64,000 nucleotides of DNA from contig CM038221.1 of NCBI GenBank assembly GCA_021442155.1, forward strand, positions 145,381,601 to 145,445,600, in the 5' to 3' direction. The DNA is from Cymbidium sinense (Eukaryota > Streptophyta > Magnoliopsida > Asparagales > Orchidaceae). Under the pieces are notes generated by a model that saw nothing but the letters and a program-made list of their open reading frames with translations, did no database searches and had not been told where the DNA came from. How positions within the stretch are numbered: position 1 is the first letter of the stretch; the number at the start of each line of letters is the position of its first letter. Shown piece after piece: positions 12,777 to 23,483 of the stretch. The position numbers and the translations under genes are program-made.

Positions 12777-14478
12777 GACTTCCTCCTTATCATTTTTATG
12801 ATAAGGAAAGGCTCATTCTAAAATAATAAAAACAAAATAAATATTTTATAAAAATCTTGCTTTTCAAAAAAAAAGCACTCTTTCAAAAAATGCACATAAT
12901 AAAATATTTTACACAAAATTTTCTTAAATCATCCTCATCTAACAATTCTCATACTTGTTACATGTAGGAATCTTAAAAAATAAAACTAACAATCTTTTCT
13001 AAAAATACAAATGAACATCTTCCCTCAATCTATTTTGATGAAGATTCTATTTTCGAAAATAAAATGAACAATCATCTTTCCAAAAAATCAAAATCAAAAT
13101 TAAAAATAAAACTTTCAAAAAGCACACATGAACCTTTCCATTTCAGTGTACCCACACATATTGAATGGAAGTTTAATTTTCAAACAAGCCTAAATTTTTC
13201 AAAAGCACATATGAACATCTTCATTCAATATACCCAAATTTATTGAATGAAGTTTTCATTCTCAAACAAAAATTACATCATTTGAAAATCCCACTTAAAC
13301 ATATCCTATATATGATTAAGTTGGAATTCCCTTTTTCAAATAAAAAGCAATAATCACACACAAAATAAAATTTTCACATTTTGTAAAAATAAGATTGACT
13401 TCCATTCTTACATACCCAAATTTGTTAAATGGAAGTCTTCTTTTCAAAAATCAAGACTTAACAGTCATATTTTCAAAATTCAAAACACATTTGAGACTTC
13501 ATTTAGCATACTCAAATTTGCTAAGTGAAGTCTCCAAATTCAAAACCAAAAAATTTCAAACACATTTGGAACTTCATTTAGCATACTCAAATTTGCTAAG
13601 TGAAGTCTCCAAATTCAAAAAATTTCAAACATTTGGAACTTCATTTAGCATACTCAAATTTGCTAAGTGAAGTCTCAAATTTGAAACCAAAAATTTTCAA
13701 ACACTTTTGGAACTTCACTCTTTAGCATACCAAATTTGCCAAGGAGAAGTTTCCATTTTTAAAACAAAACTAAAACATAAAATTTTTAAACACATCTTTT
13801 GGAATTTCATTTAGCATACTAAAATTTGCTAAGTGAAATCTCCATTTCGCAAAATTAAATGGAACTTCGTCTTTAGCATACCATATTTGCTAAAGTAAAG
13901 TCTCCACTTTTAATCAAAACCAAATGGAAACACATTGGGATTTCTTTAGCATACCCAAATTTGCTAGGGATCCTACTTCAAAAATCAAAATATCAAAACA
14001 AATGAAAACTTTAAGATCTTCTTAGCATACAAATTTGCTAAGAATCCTATTTTCAAAATCTTTCAAAAAATACACTTATTCTTTCACTTAGCATCTAAAT
14101 TTGCTTATTGGGAATTCCAATTTTTAAAATCAACAACAATTCACAAAAGAAACAATTATTTTCAAACACTTAACTTAGCATACCCAATTTTGCTAAGTGA
14201 GTAAAATTCCAAAATATCAAATCAAAAACAAAACCAATTAACCCTTACTTTACCATGCCCAAATTTGTTAAAGGAAAGGGTCCTCAAATCAAAATCTAAT
14301 TCAAACATGAACCTATGGAAGCATCTTTCTAAAAATATTTGAATCCACTTTTCAACATACCTAAATTTGTTGAAGTTGGATTCATATTCAAAAATTTCTC
14401 TTTCCAATCAAATTTCTAAATCTTCAAATCCATTTGAACCCCACTTAACACTTCCAAGATGTTGGATGTGGGTTCAAA
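12777..14478 (+). repeat. Array of ~20 hairpins with conserved loop and varying paired stems
   Basis: The leader holds about 20 inverted repeats spaced roughly 40-110 bp apart, separated by A-rich text. The central unit is AGCATACYCAAATTTGCT: arms end in AGCA and TGCT around a loop like tacccaaatt. Outer stems differ from unit to unit but stay self-complementary. Examples (left arm / right arm): 13219 CTTCATTCAATA / 13241 TATTGAATGAAG; 13493 GAGACTTCATTTAGCA / 13519 TGCTAAGTGAAGTCTC; 13804 ATTTCATTTAGCA / 13827 TGCTAAGTGAAAT; 14241 ACCCTTACTTTACCA / TGTTAAAGGAAAGGGT to 14281; 14341 GAATCCACTTTTCAACA / TGTTGAAGTTGGATTC to 14383; 14433 TTTGAACCCCACTTAACA / TGTTGGATGTGGGTTC to 14475. Others start at about 12777, 12931, 13017, 13133, 13291, 13397, 13571, 13638, 13711, 13864, 13937, 14013, 14078 and 14167. 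The function is unknown. Position in the leader suggests an RNA structure of the genomic transcript. Confidence 0.85.
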
Positions 14479-16079
14479 TTTTAAATTCAAATTCAAAAAT
14501 TAACAAAAATAGAAATCTGATCCAAGCTCATTTCCTATATTGCAGATTTTCATTCATAATTACAACTACGCTCAATTTACATTGAATAAATCATCTCACA
14601 AGTTTGTGTTCACTTTCCCATACGGCATGCACTTGCCTTGATCAACCCTCATGATCATACCCACCTTATCCATTTGGAGGATTTGAGGGAGTGAAGATCA
14701 CTGTGAGGGCACCCCCTCACCATCAATGATGTGCAGCTCATCTATCGATTACCAATTTTGATATCCCTCATTAAAGAGGAAAGTGGCGCCCCCAATTTAG
14801 CAGGATAAAGATCTGATTCGTGTTGCGAAGGGCAGCACCACTCTTGGCACTCTGGGGTTCCCTCTATCTAGATCGCCTCCCAACCTTTGAGGTTGGGTCT
14901 AGTTCACTCTAATCATCCCACCAACACGAGGAGAAATAAAAAACCGCATGATCAAGCGGTATCATACGGATTGCTGGGAGATGGAGGCCACCATGCTTGT
15001 AGATGAGGTACCCACCTCATCACCCCGCTAGTTCGATTAGTTTCATCCTCTCTAGGTTGAGAGAGATGCTAGAGGATACTTCACCTCCACCGGTTCAACA
15101 CAAGCTCTCATTACTAAGCATGAGGTGGCGCCCGACCAATTTTATGTTGGCGAGCTACAATTCTCAGTCAAAGCTCAATTTGATTTAAGCTTTATCATCC
15201 CCCACAGCATGGGGAAACATCTTCGATAGGAGAGGGCCAAAGAGGCCCATACATCTGTTTATATCACTAGTAAAGAGAGGCGAAGGTTCATGTTGACAAC
15301 TTCATCAATTTCAAATGCTACCCGTGTTGACCATACATAAGCATCTTATAGATGATCCATCATGTAGAGGGTGCCCCGAGAGAGTGGTGTCTCCACCATA
15401 CCACTCTACCCCTATCCACCGCCATGTCATGTCAAAGATTCCGCCTCCACCAAGGCCATGAAGGCTATATCTAGGAGAAGCACTCATGGTGATCTATGAG
15501 GGATCCTACTCCATCTACATTGCCTACTATGACAAGGTTAAGCTCCCCTGCTCAACCTTCTACCCCAATGGTAGTATTGATGGAGTGGCGATCCCAAAGC
15601 ATTGCCCCTTCACCAACACCAGGCCAAGACATGGAGATGGTAGAAGCTGAGTAGAGGGATGATAGCCCAACTGCACTGATGATAGTAGAACCTCCAAGGA
15701 GTGTCACCCCTTTTTGAGTTAGTGATAGTTAAGAGTGTCTCTTCGACCCATAGGATTGACTCTCTAGAAGTGAGGTCCGTGCCTCTCAATACATGAGCCA
15801 ATCCATTAGCCAAAATCTTTGTGCCCATTCGATTGATCATTCAAGGAGATAGTTGCACATTATCTTGTAGAGAAGAAGGTGTATGACCTGATGAGAGATC
15901 GTTTGATCCCAATGAAGATGATTTATTGGGAGACTCTCCGTATGGTGGATTGGGGATCTCCTTAGAGCAGAGTGGAAGGTGATGAGGACCAAAAAGACAC
16001 TCCACCAACACCTCGACATTAGTTAAAGTAGGATGAGCGATAGATGGATCGAGGTCTTGAGGAATTGTTATGAGTCACT
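14479..16079 (+). pseudogene. Leader / upstream gag region of element A, decayed
   Basis: About 1.6 kb between the hairpin array and recognisable gag. Base composition shifts from A-rich to a more balanced, coding-like mix at about 14600, but every frame is broken and I recognise no domain. Short open stretches here (for example 15003-15188 and the minus-strand ones at 15610-16019) show no familiar motif. Tat/Ogre elements often carry a long leader or an extra ORF upstream of gag, so this could be that ORF or the N-terminal part of gag. Which one cannot be decided by eye. Confidence 0.5.
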
Positions 16080-17330
16080 TCAAAAATAAGCCCCAATTCA
16101 TCCTACTATCACATTAGTCACCAGTTAGTGCATGTCTTGGACCCATAAGTCCTTACCCCTGAGCAAGGTAGCACTAGCATATATGGAAGGTAGTGGAAAG
16201 TACCTCCATAAAGAAAGACATATCCATGGTTGAGCCAAGTGAAGGAAGCGTGGCTCAAGCCCGGGAGGATCAGCCCAAAGGGTAGACCCCACGGAGGAAT
16301 TGATGCAATCCAATATCCCATGGGTTTCGTGCCATCTTCCTTCAAGAGCTTTGATGGCGTGAAACAGGTAGCATATTGCACACTAGCCGATCATTGCATG
16401 GCAAAGATGCTTTGTTATGTCTCATCAGTACTAGTGGATTGCTTTGATTGGGCTAAACTTTCCAGTTTAGTAAAGACATTTTTTGAGTTGGAGCAACTCT
16501 TTATCAAGAGGTTTGCTAGAGCTCAGCAAAGGGTTATTATTGGTGATCTCATTGTAGCACAACAATACCCAGGTGAGTCCCTTGTTGACTATATTCTCCG
16601 ATGGTGTAACGAAATATGAGCAGGTTGAAAGCAAAGATGCTATTGAGATTCTTCTAAAGAATATCCATGGCTCAGTCACCTTCATACTTAAGGGCTTCAC
16701 TATCAAAATATTTGAGAAGCTAATCAACAAGGCAACTAGTCTACAAGGAGAGGCCAAATAGTTGCCTTTTCAAGACTAATTTCCTAAAGTAAAGCCATAG
16801 AAGGTCTATGAGAAGAAGTCAGGAATAGTGATAGTGGTAAATAAGGGAAAGCAACCAGCTAAAGATCAGTTTGAGAGACCACGACCTCAGTAGCCTTCAC
16901 TTCCACATCCATTACCAAGGTAGCACCTACCTCCACAAACCAACACTAGCCTCCTCACCATACCACCGAACGACCAAGACATACCCATGCAAGTAGCCAT
17001 GGTCCACCTACTCTTTTAGATAAGCAACAAATCTTATTCATTTAAGAGGGAGGTAATCAAAAGATCTTTAAGAATCTCTTAAAGCTCATTTGAGCCTAGA
17101 AGAAGTAGGCAAAAGTCAAGATCCTAACTTTTTCCCTTACCACCGTATGTTAGGCCATGTTTCAAAGGATTGCTTCACATTTAAGGATTGGCTTGAACAT
17201 AGCTTCAATACTGGAGCTATAGTTATCCCAAGGAATACCTTATGGAATCCATCCACATTAGGTCCTAATTGTGATCCTTCCAAAATCAAAAGAAGGTTGG
17301 GATATTTCTTTATCCAAAACCTCTAAGATC
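16080..17330 (+). pseudogene. gag: gag remnant of element A (capsid and zinc-knuckle region)
   Basis: The longest open piece (16230-16619, 129 codons) carries the retrotransposon gag signature: KQVAYCTLADHCMAKMLC, VDCFDWAKLSSLVKTFFELE, LFIKRFARAQQ and PGESLVDYILRW. Gag forms the virus-like particle that packages element RNA. The frame shifts near 16600 and continues as FTIKIFEKLINKATSLQGEAK to about 16760. Downstream, 17090-17326 holds PYHRMLGHVSKDCFTFKDWLE, the C-x-YHR-x-x-GH-x4-C zinc-knuckle pattern of Tat-type gag with the first Cys replaced (FFPYHR). Several stops and frameshifts break it. Protease follows about 250 bp on, in the order expected for gag-pol. Confidence 0.78.
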
Positions 17331-17900
17331 ATCCATAAGATCAAGAAACTTTCTCAAGTGCTGAGTCAACTCAAACCTCAACATCAAGGAAGGTTTGTGA
17401 GCCAACGAGAAAGAAGCTAAGAGAAAGATGTGTCACTGATGTCAGAAGATCAAACCAGACAGAGTCCAGCCTCCAACCTATAGCTTTATCACACCTCCTC
17501 CAGCCTAGTTCTTCTTCTTCTACTAGTAGAACTCTTGCTATAGGTGAGGAGGCACATTACACAAAAGAAACTTAGGGGATCACATTCATAGATGAATACC
17601 TTCTTATCAGAGACTTGGAGCACAACTGTCCCCTCTACATCACAGTGCATGATACTTGCGAGTTCTCGTGATCGGTGCAGGTGAACACAATGAGTCTAAA
17701 GACCCTGCCTATTTGAGGATCGACATCTTCACACTGAGGAGATTGGATGATGTTGAGAGATTCAATAAACAAGGTGAGCAGGTTCCATAGTGTTACCTTT
17801 GGAGATAGTGATAAAGACTAAACCAAGTTTTACATCATTGATTGGAATACTTCATTCACTGCTTTTCTCGATAGGCCTTAGATACATCAGAATAAGATGA
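17331..17900 (+). pseudogene. Aspartic protease remnant of element A
   Basis: The stretch reading ITFIDEYLLIRDLEHNCPLYITVHD (from about 17578) resembles the segment that precedes the protease active site in Tat-type pol, 'PLYV...VLVDxGSALN'. After a frameshift, LVIGAGE and then NTMSLKTLP (about 17666-17715) fit the active-site loop and the following helix. The catalytic Asp-Ser/Thr-Gly is not readable in one frame, so the copy is dead. Protease would cut the Gag-Pol polyprotein. The call rests on position between gag and RT and on partial motifs only. Confidence 0.55.
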
Positions 17901-18780
17901 TTCCATCCTCCCTCCATCAGTGCATCAAGTTCAAAAAAGATGGGATTGAATACCATGTTAATGGATATGAAAAGTCATTTTCAGTTAGAGAGGTTGAGAT
18001 TTATCAAGATGCAACCAACTATCTTCCTCAAAACACCCTTTCTCATGAACTTGGACAAAACTAAAATTCAAAAGAAAAAGAAAATGAAGAAAAGAAAAGG
18101 CAAAAGAAAAAAAGAAAATGAAAATACAAGTGAAGAAGGGAATTGAAGAAGAAATAGATCCATATCACATTCCACCTACGCTCATTCATCATATGGACAT
18201 GTAGATGACTCAACCACCACCAGAGGTAGTTCCATAGGTGTAAGACCCTTAGTTGGCCAACCCAATAGAGGTCATGTTCCTAGAGCCCCTGCTATTCCCA
18301 TGACTTAACTGTGTTGAGGTGAGTCTAATGTGATTAGTATACCAACCAACCTTCTCAGGTTCCATTGGAGGTGACTTTCGATCTACAGAGATGAAGACTA
18401 GGCCTCATAAAGCAAAGTAAAATTAAGTTTATGTGAAACTAATTGGGAACCTACCCTAACCTCACTTTCATCTTAAAAGTTGAAGGTTTAGAAGAAGAAG
18501 CCCCTAAGTCTCTAGTGACATGAAGCCAAAGAGATTCTTTTTGGGATCATAATGTAGAACTTAAGGAGGATACATTTAAAGAATTAATGGAATTACCATT
18601 TGACTTTTACTCGCCTTGTATTGATAATCTTATATAGAAAGGTTTAGTTCCTCCTACATGGTCCAAGCACAGGTCAGAGTACTTTAAAAATCTATGGAAC
18701 AATACAAGTAGGGAAACACAATCAAGAGCATATTGGTACAAGGTGATACCATGATTAGCTAGTTGTTACCAATTATTTGA
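17901..18780 (+). pseudogene. Protease-RT linker of pol, element A
   Basis: Decayed coding region joining protease and reverse transcriptase. Readable scraps include EKSF followed after a frameshift by VREVEIYQDATNYLP-like text near 17975-18030, then a Lys/Glu-rich low-complexity stretch (18055-18150). No catalytic domain is recognised. Stops in all frames. Confidence 0.5.
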
Positions 18781-19442
18781 GTCGATATCTTTTCACACAA
18801 TATGAACTCTTATGAGAATGTGTGTTTAGAAATCTCAGATGATCCAGATGATCTCCAAATCAAGGATGCACCTCTAGAATTTGAGGAGGAGATTCATTCA
18901 ATGATTGATAAGCTTAAAGAAATCAACCAAGAAAGAAAATCCATGATACATCACCCATTCTGAATGAAGAAGAAACCAATGACTTAAGACACCATTTAAA
19001 GACTACTTTGCATGGAGAGATGCATGGATTATCTCGATGTACCCACAAGCTATCAATAGATCTTAATGCTAACCCTATCAAGCAAGCTCCGACATGCATT
19101 GAAATTCAATATTTTCAACTCAAGAAGAATGCTAGTTTCATTAGGAAGAAAAATATCCTAGAAGCTAGTGTCATCCTAGTTAAGAAGAAGAATGGCCAAA
19201 TTTGCATATGCGTCGATTTTAGTGACTTAAACATGGCATGTCCTGAGAATGAGTTTCATCTTTCTATACCAGAATTAATGGTGGACATCGCCTCATCTCA
19301 TGTAGTTTTCTCTTTCATGGATGGCTCATTTGGCTACAACCAAATCAAGATGTCTCTTAAAGATGAAAGAAACATTATTTCCAAACCCTGATCGAAATCT
19401 TTTGTTATAGGGTCATGCATTTCAGCCTTTAAAATGCTGGTG
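18781..19442 (+). pseudogene. pol: Reverse transcriptase, N-terminal half, element A
   Basis: The open piece 19008-19391 shows RT fingers and palm: FIRKKNILEASVILVKKKNG, ICVDFSDLNMACPENEFHL and VFSFMDGSFGYNQIKMS, where FMDG carries the first catalytic Asp. After a stop and one-base shift the RT text continues as FCYRVMHFSLKNAG and is cut at 19442 by the start of an inserted LTR (19443). The missing second half, beginning TYQWALTQIF and holding the YIDD motif, lies about 15 kb away at 34318. RT makes cDNA from the element RNA. Divergence from the usual MPFGLKNAGATYQ text is small, so the break is insertion rather than decay. Confidence 0.85.
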
Positions 19443-21934
19443 TGTTGACCTCATTTTTAGAATGAGCTCTCAACCCTTCCATCTTAGACATAGTATTTCT
19501 CAGACTAAGAGTTTGAAGCATAACAAAACAAAGGTGGACACTCAAGATACTTAGAAGAGCCATTGGAATAGGTCATGCCTTATGGGTGAGGAAAAGATGC
19601 CTACCCTTAGCTTGAACCATTCCTCACCTTCCTTCCTTGAAGTCATACTCCAAATCAATCTTATTTGATTTTTCTCTAAACTCAAATCAACTCCATGTGA
19701 TTCAAATCCATGATTGAAATCCATGATTGAAATCTATGATTGAAATCCATGAATGAAATCCCTACTCCAAATCTTTCTTAAGTCCTTAATCTTCTCTTAA
19801 AGACTTAGCCAAAATCATGATCAAAACCAAATAAAATCCTTGAGATTTTCTCATAACTCATTTAGTCTCATATTTCATATATAAATGAAATATAAATTCA
19901 AACCAACAAACTAAACTCAAATTTAAAATCATTTCATGAAATTTTTCTAAGTCCTTTCGTTCCTTCATGGACTTAGCCAAAATCAAATCTAAATCAATTC
20001 AAATTCATGGGATTTTCTCATAACCAATTTATATTCACATATATAAATGAAATATAAATATAAATTAATCAAATCAAATTCTCAAATCAAATTCTACATC
20101 CAAAATTTTCCAAAGTCCTTTAAGTTCTCCTTCATGGACTTAGCCAAAATCATGATCAAATCAATTCAAATCCTTGATATTTTCTCATAATTCATTCATA
20201 TTCTCATTTATATTTTCATATATAAATGAAATATAAATTCAAACCAACCAAACTATACTCAAAATTCAAAATCAATTCATTAAAGTTTCCTAAGTCCTTT
20301 AAGTTTTCCTTCATGGACTTAGCCAAAATCAAATCTAAATCAATTCAAATTCATGAGATTTTCTCATAACCCAGATATTCTCATATTCCATATATAAATG
20401 AAATATAAATATAAATCAATCAAATCAACCCTCAATCAAACTAGAATTTAAGTCCTTCTATGAACTTAGAAAACCATGGTCAAATCAAATCCTTGAAATT
20501 TCTCAAGTTATTGATTTATATTCACATATATAAATGAAATATAAATATAAATCAATCAAATAAAAATTCAGAAAAAAAAAAGTCCTTAAATTCCTTTAAT
20601 GGACTTAGCCAAATCATGATCAAATCACATCAAATCCTTGAAATTCTCCACATTTATATTCTCATTTATATTCACATATATAAATGAAATATAAATTAAA
20701 AAATCAAACCAATTTCAAAATCAAACTCAAATCACTCAAAATCTACCTAAGCCTTTCAATTCAAAATCTTGAACCTAATCAACTTCAAATGCCAAACTTG
20801 ATTTTCTTTCATGATTCAATCAACCCCACAATCCATATATAAATACAAACTTCAATCACTAAATCAAAATCCAATTCAAAAAAATGAAACCCTAAATATT
20901 CATATTCTTCCTTGAATATGAAATTATCAAATGAATCAAAACTCATTGACTTCAAACCACTAAATGGATTTATATTTCAATCATGTCCATATAAAAGTTC
21001 AATCAAACTCAAATTAAGCTTCAAGCCATTTGACCCACTTAGTTCACTTGACCCAAATGACCTAAAATCTTTATGAGCCAAATTCTAATCAACCAAAGGA
21101 TTGAATCAAACCCACCTATGCCTCATCATAATCAACAATCATCAGAGATGATCAATCAACCAAATGGGTCAAACTAAGTCAAACCAAAGGGTTCACCAAG
21201 TAAACACTTAGCAAAATGAAACCCAACATAGATCCACCATAGGCCAAATTGATTGAAATCAATGATCTAAGTTCATTCATGAACTACGTGAACTCACCAA
21301 GTCAACATTTGAGTCTAACCTCCAATCTCCATGACCCAAGTTGACCCAACTTGATCTAAAAAATCAAAATATGTCAAAACATGATCTAAGCCAAATTGAT
21401 TGAAACCAATAGGTCAAGTTCATTCCAAATCACTTGAACTTGACAAAGCCTTAATTGGCCAACTAACCTATCACCTAATGACCTTGAACCCAACTTGACC
21501 TAAAGGGTCATGTTAAGCCAAATTCAAACTTAACCAAAATTGATTGGAAATAAAGATAAAATCCACTATGACTAACCAAACCTAAACCTACCCTGACATA
21601 ACTCAAATTGGTCAAATTAAATTAGTCAACTTGACCCATTTGACCTAAAATGAAGTCATATGAGCTAAAAAACTAAAATAAATTGAATCAAACCAAAGCC
21701 ACCAAAACATTTTAATGAACTTGACAACCCTGGTTTGACCTAATGTATTTTGATGTTGACCCATTTTAACCTAAATGGGTCAACATGAGCCAAACCTTAT
21801 AAAATGAACTTCAAATCCAATGAAACTTGGTAAAATCTATTTTCTCCACATATCCAAGCTATTAATATTCAAAAATCAATAAAATGACCATTCTACCTAG
21901 GTCATGGAACAAATTTTGCTCTAATCCATGGGTA
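19443..21934 (+). mobile_element. Element B, 5' LTR fragment (LTR position 1 to ~2.4 kb)
   Basis: Begins TGTTGACCTCATTTTTAG at 19443 inside the RT of element A and follows the LTR through the AAGTCCTT repeats (19780-20750) and the TTGACC-rich segment (21020-21790). At about 21931-21935 it jumps straight into the second RNase H domain of pol (…ggtaa|gctgagtatgag). The last two-thirds of the LTR, primer-binding site, gag, protease and most of RT are missing. A long internal deletion, or template switching during reverse transcription, explains this. No target duplication is obvious against 34318. Confidence 0.8.
19780..20760 (+). repeat. ~130-180-bp tandem repeats in the LTR (copy B, 5' LTR)
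   Basis: AAGTCCTT marks successive units at 19780, 19949, 20113, 20292, 20450 and 20580 (spacing 169, 164, 179, 158, 130), with a variant near 20745. Each unit also carries GGACTTAGCCAAAATCA and the inverted pair ATTTATATT...AATATAAAT around 'cacatatataaatg'. Confidence 0.8.
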
Positions 21935-22250
21935 AGCTGAGTATGAGGCCTTGATTGCTGGTCTAGTGTTAGTCATCACTATCAATGTCAAGAGCATCAA
22001 CATCTTTAGGGATTCTCAATCGGTCATCAATCGACAGTCCTACAAGGTTCTCAAACCCAAGCTTCATCATTACCACAGCATACCATGAAGTGTTGGCCCA
22101 AATTCCTAAAGTCACCATCTAAGGTTCCTGCAGAACGAGTAGATGCTTGGCCTTGCCAAAGAATTGGCATGTAAGATGAGTCCATTTCAATAAGGGTCCA
22201 AAATAGATCAACCCTATCCCTTATTGATACTAAACTCATCGAGACTTTCT
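21935..22250 (+). pseudogene. Second RNase H (archaeal-type), element B, fragment
   Basis: Starts inside the domain at EAEYEALIAGLVLVITINVKSI, then INIFRDSQSVI with the conserved D-S pair, and SYKVLKPKLHHYH. It matches the fuller copy in element A at 35360-35560. The N-terminal part with the first catalytic Asp is absent because of the LTR-pol fusion. A stop or frameshift falls soon after 22080. The extra RNase H domain between the pol RNase H and integrase is a hallmark of the Tat lineage. Confidence 0.72.
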
Positions 22251-23483
22251 GAAGGGGAGGTTATCGCTGCCAAAATGGACAAGGAGCGGATTGAGGCAAC
22301 CATTCATAAATTATTTAAACACTGGCAAACTACCTCAAGAAAAGTCACAAGCCCATCAAATAGAGAGCTCTCTTCCTTGTTGATGGCCCTGTCACCGGTC
22401 CTTGACCAAATATGGTTACGTTATTTAGACAAACACGAAGTCCATGATATTGTAACCGAGGTACATTCAGGTCTATGTGGAGCACATCAATCCAGTCTGA
22501 AAATGAAGATGAAGATCAAGTGACTTGGATACTATTGGCCTTCGATGATTACAGACTACATGGATGTAGCTAGGAGATGCCATCAGTGTCAAGTGCACGG
22601 TGTGGTCCTCCACCAACCACCCAACATTATACACCCTACATTGGCTTCATGGACATTTGAGTGTTGGGGTCTGACATTGTAGGTCCAATCAATCCACCTT
22701 CTTACAAGGGGCATTGATTCATCTTAACTGCCACCGACTACTTTTCCAATTGGGTGAAAACCATCCCACTCAGAGAGGTCACATCATGTGCTTCAATTTT
22801 AGAACCATCATATATGTTGGGTGCCTCGATGAATTATATCTAATAATGGTACTACATTCAAAAGCATAAAGATCAATAGCTTCACCAGAATACACGGTAT
22901 AGATTGGAGATACTCCACCATCTACTACCTCAGAGCAAATGGCTTAGTAGAAGCATTCAATAAAACTCTCATCCAAATATTGAAAAAGGCTCTTGATGAT
23001 AATAAATGATAGTAGAATGAGCGATTGGTTGAAGCCTTGTGGGCCTACCGCACCACATACCTAACTCAACTCGCCTACCCCATTTTCCTTAGTGTATGGG
23101 TCCAAGTCGCTCTACCTTTAGAAGTTCAACTCCATTGGGATAGATTGGGTAACAAGATCACTAGTGTAATGCAAAGTTATGGTCAAGAGCTTAAAGGTTT
23201 GGAGGAAAGTCACCCATGTGCCAACCTCAAGTTGTACAAGGCCAAAATGATTCAAGCTCACAACAAGTCGTTGCCCTAAGTCTTTCCAAGTAGGAGAACT
23301 TATGTTAGTCCTAAGGAGACCTATTGCTCATCAAAGATGGGAGGCAAGTTTGAACCCACTTGAGAAGGCCCCTATGTCATAGAGAAGGCCTACCAAGGAG
23401 GATCTTATCAGCTTATTGATTGTAAAGGGGAACACTCGATGCTTCCAATTAATGGGCTCTATCTAAATAAATATTACCCATGA
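22251..23483 (+). pseudogene. Integrase, element B
   Basis: The linker EVIAAKMDKERIEATIHKLFKHW leads into the integrase zinc-binding domain (HHCC): EVHSGLCGAHQS, YYWPSMITDYMDVARRCHQC near 22455-22595. The catalytic core follows with SDIVGPINPPSYKGH (first Asp), TATDYFSNWVK, then IISNNGTTFKS where Asp-Asn-Gly is expected (Asn at 22842-22844), and ANGLVEAFNKTL with the catalytic Glu near 22940. The C-terminal part (22990-23480) ends INGLYLNKYYP and stop TGA at 23481. Stops (one within PR*II before the NNG motif) and frameshifts break it. Integrase would insert the cDNA in the host genome. Confidence 0.82.

Noticed and set aside
13395..13670. 91-codon open frame with internal repeats
   Set aside because: A reading through the tandem hairpins; repeats in the protein mirror the DNA repeats and stops occur in neighbouring units.
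13490..13680. CRISPR-like regular repeats ('actccaaatttgctaagtgaag' units)
   Set aside because: The repeated units are hairpins with A-rich linkers of changing length, in a plant retroelement leader; there are no unique spacers and no cas genes.
17940..18146. Lys/Glu-rich open frame as a separate small protein
   Set aside because: It is an out-of-frame or decayed piece of the pol linker of element A, with no independent start or conservation.
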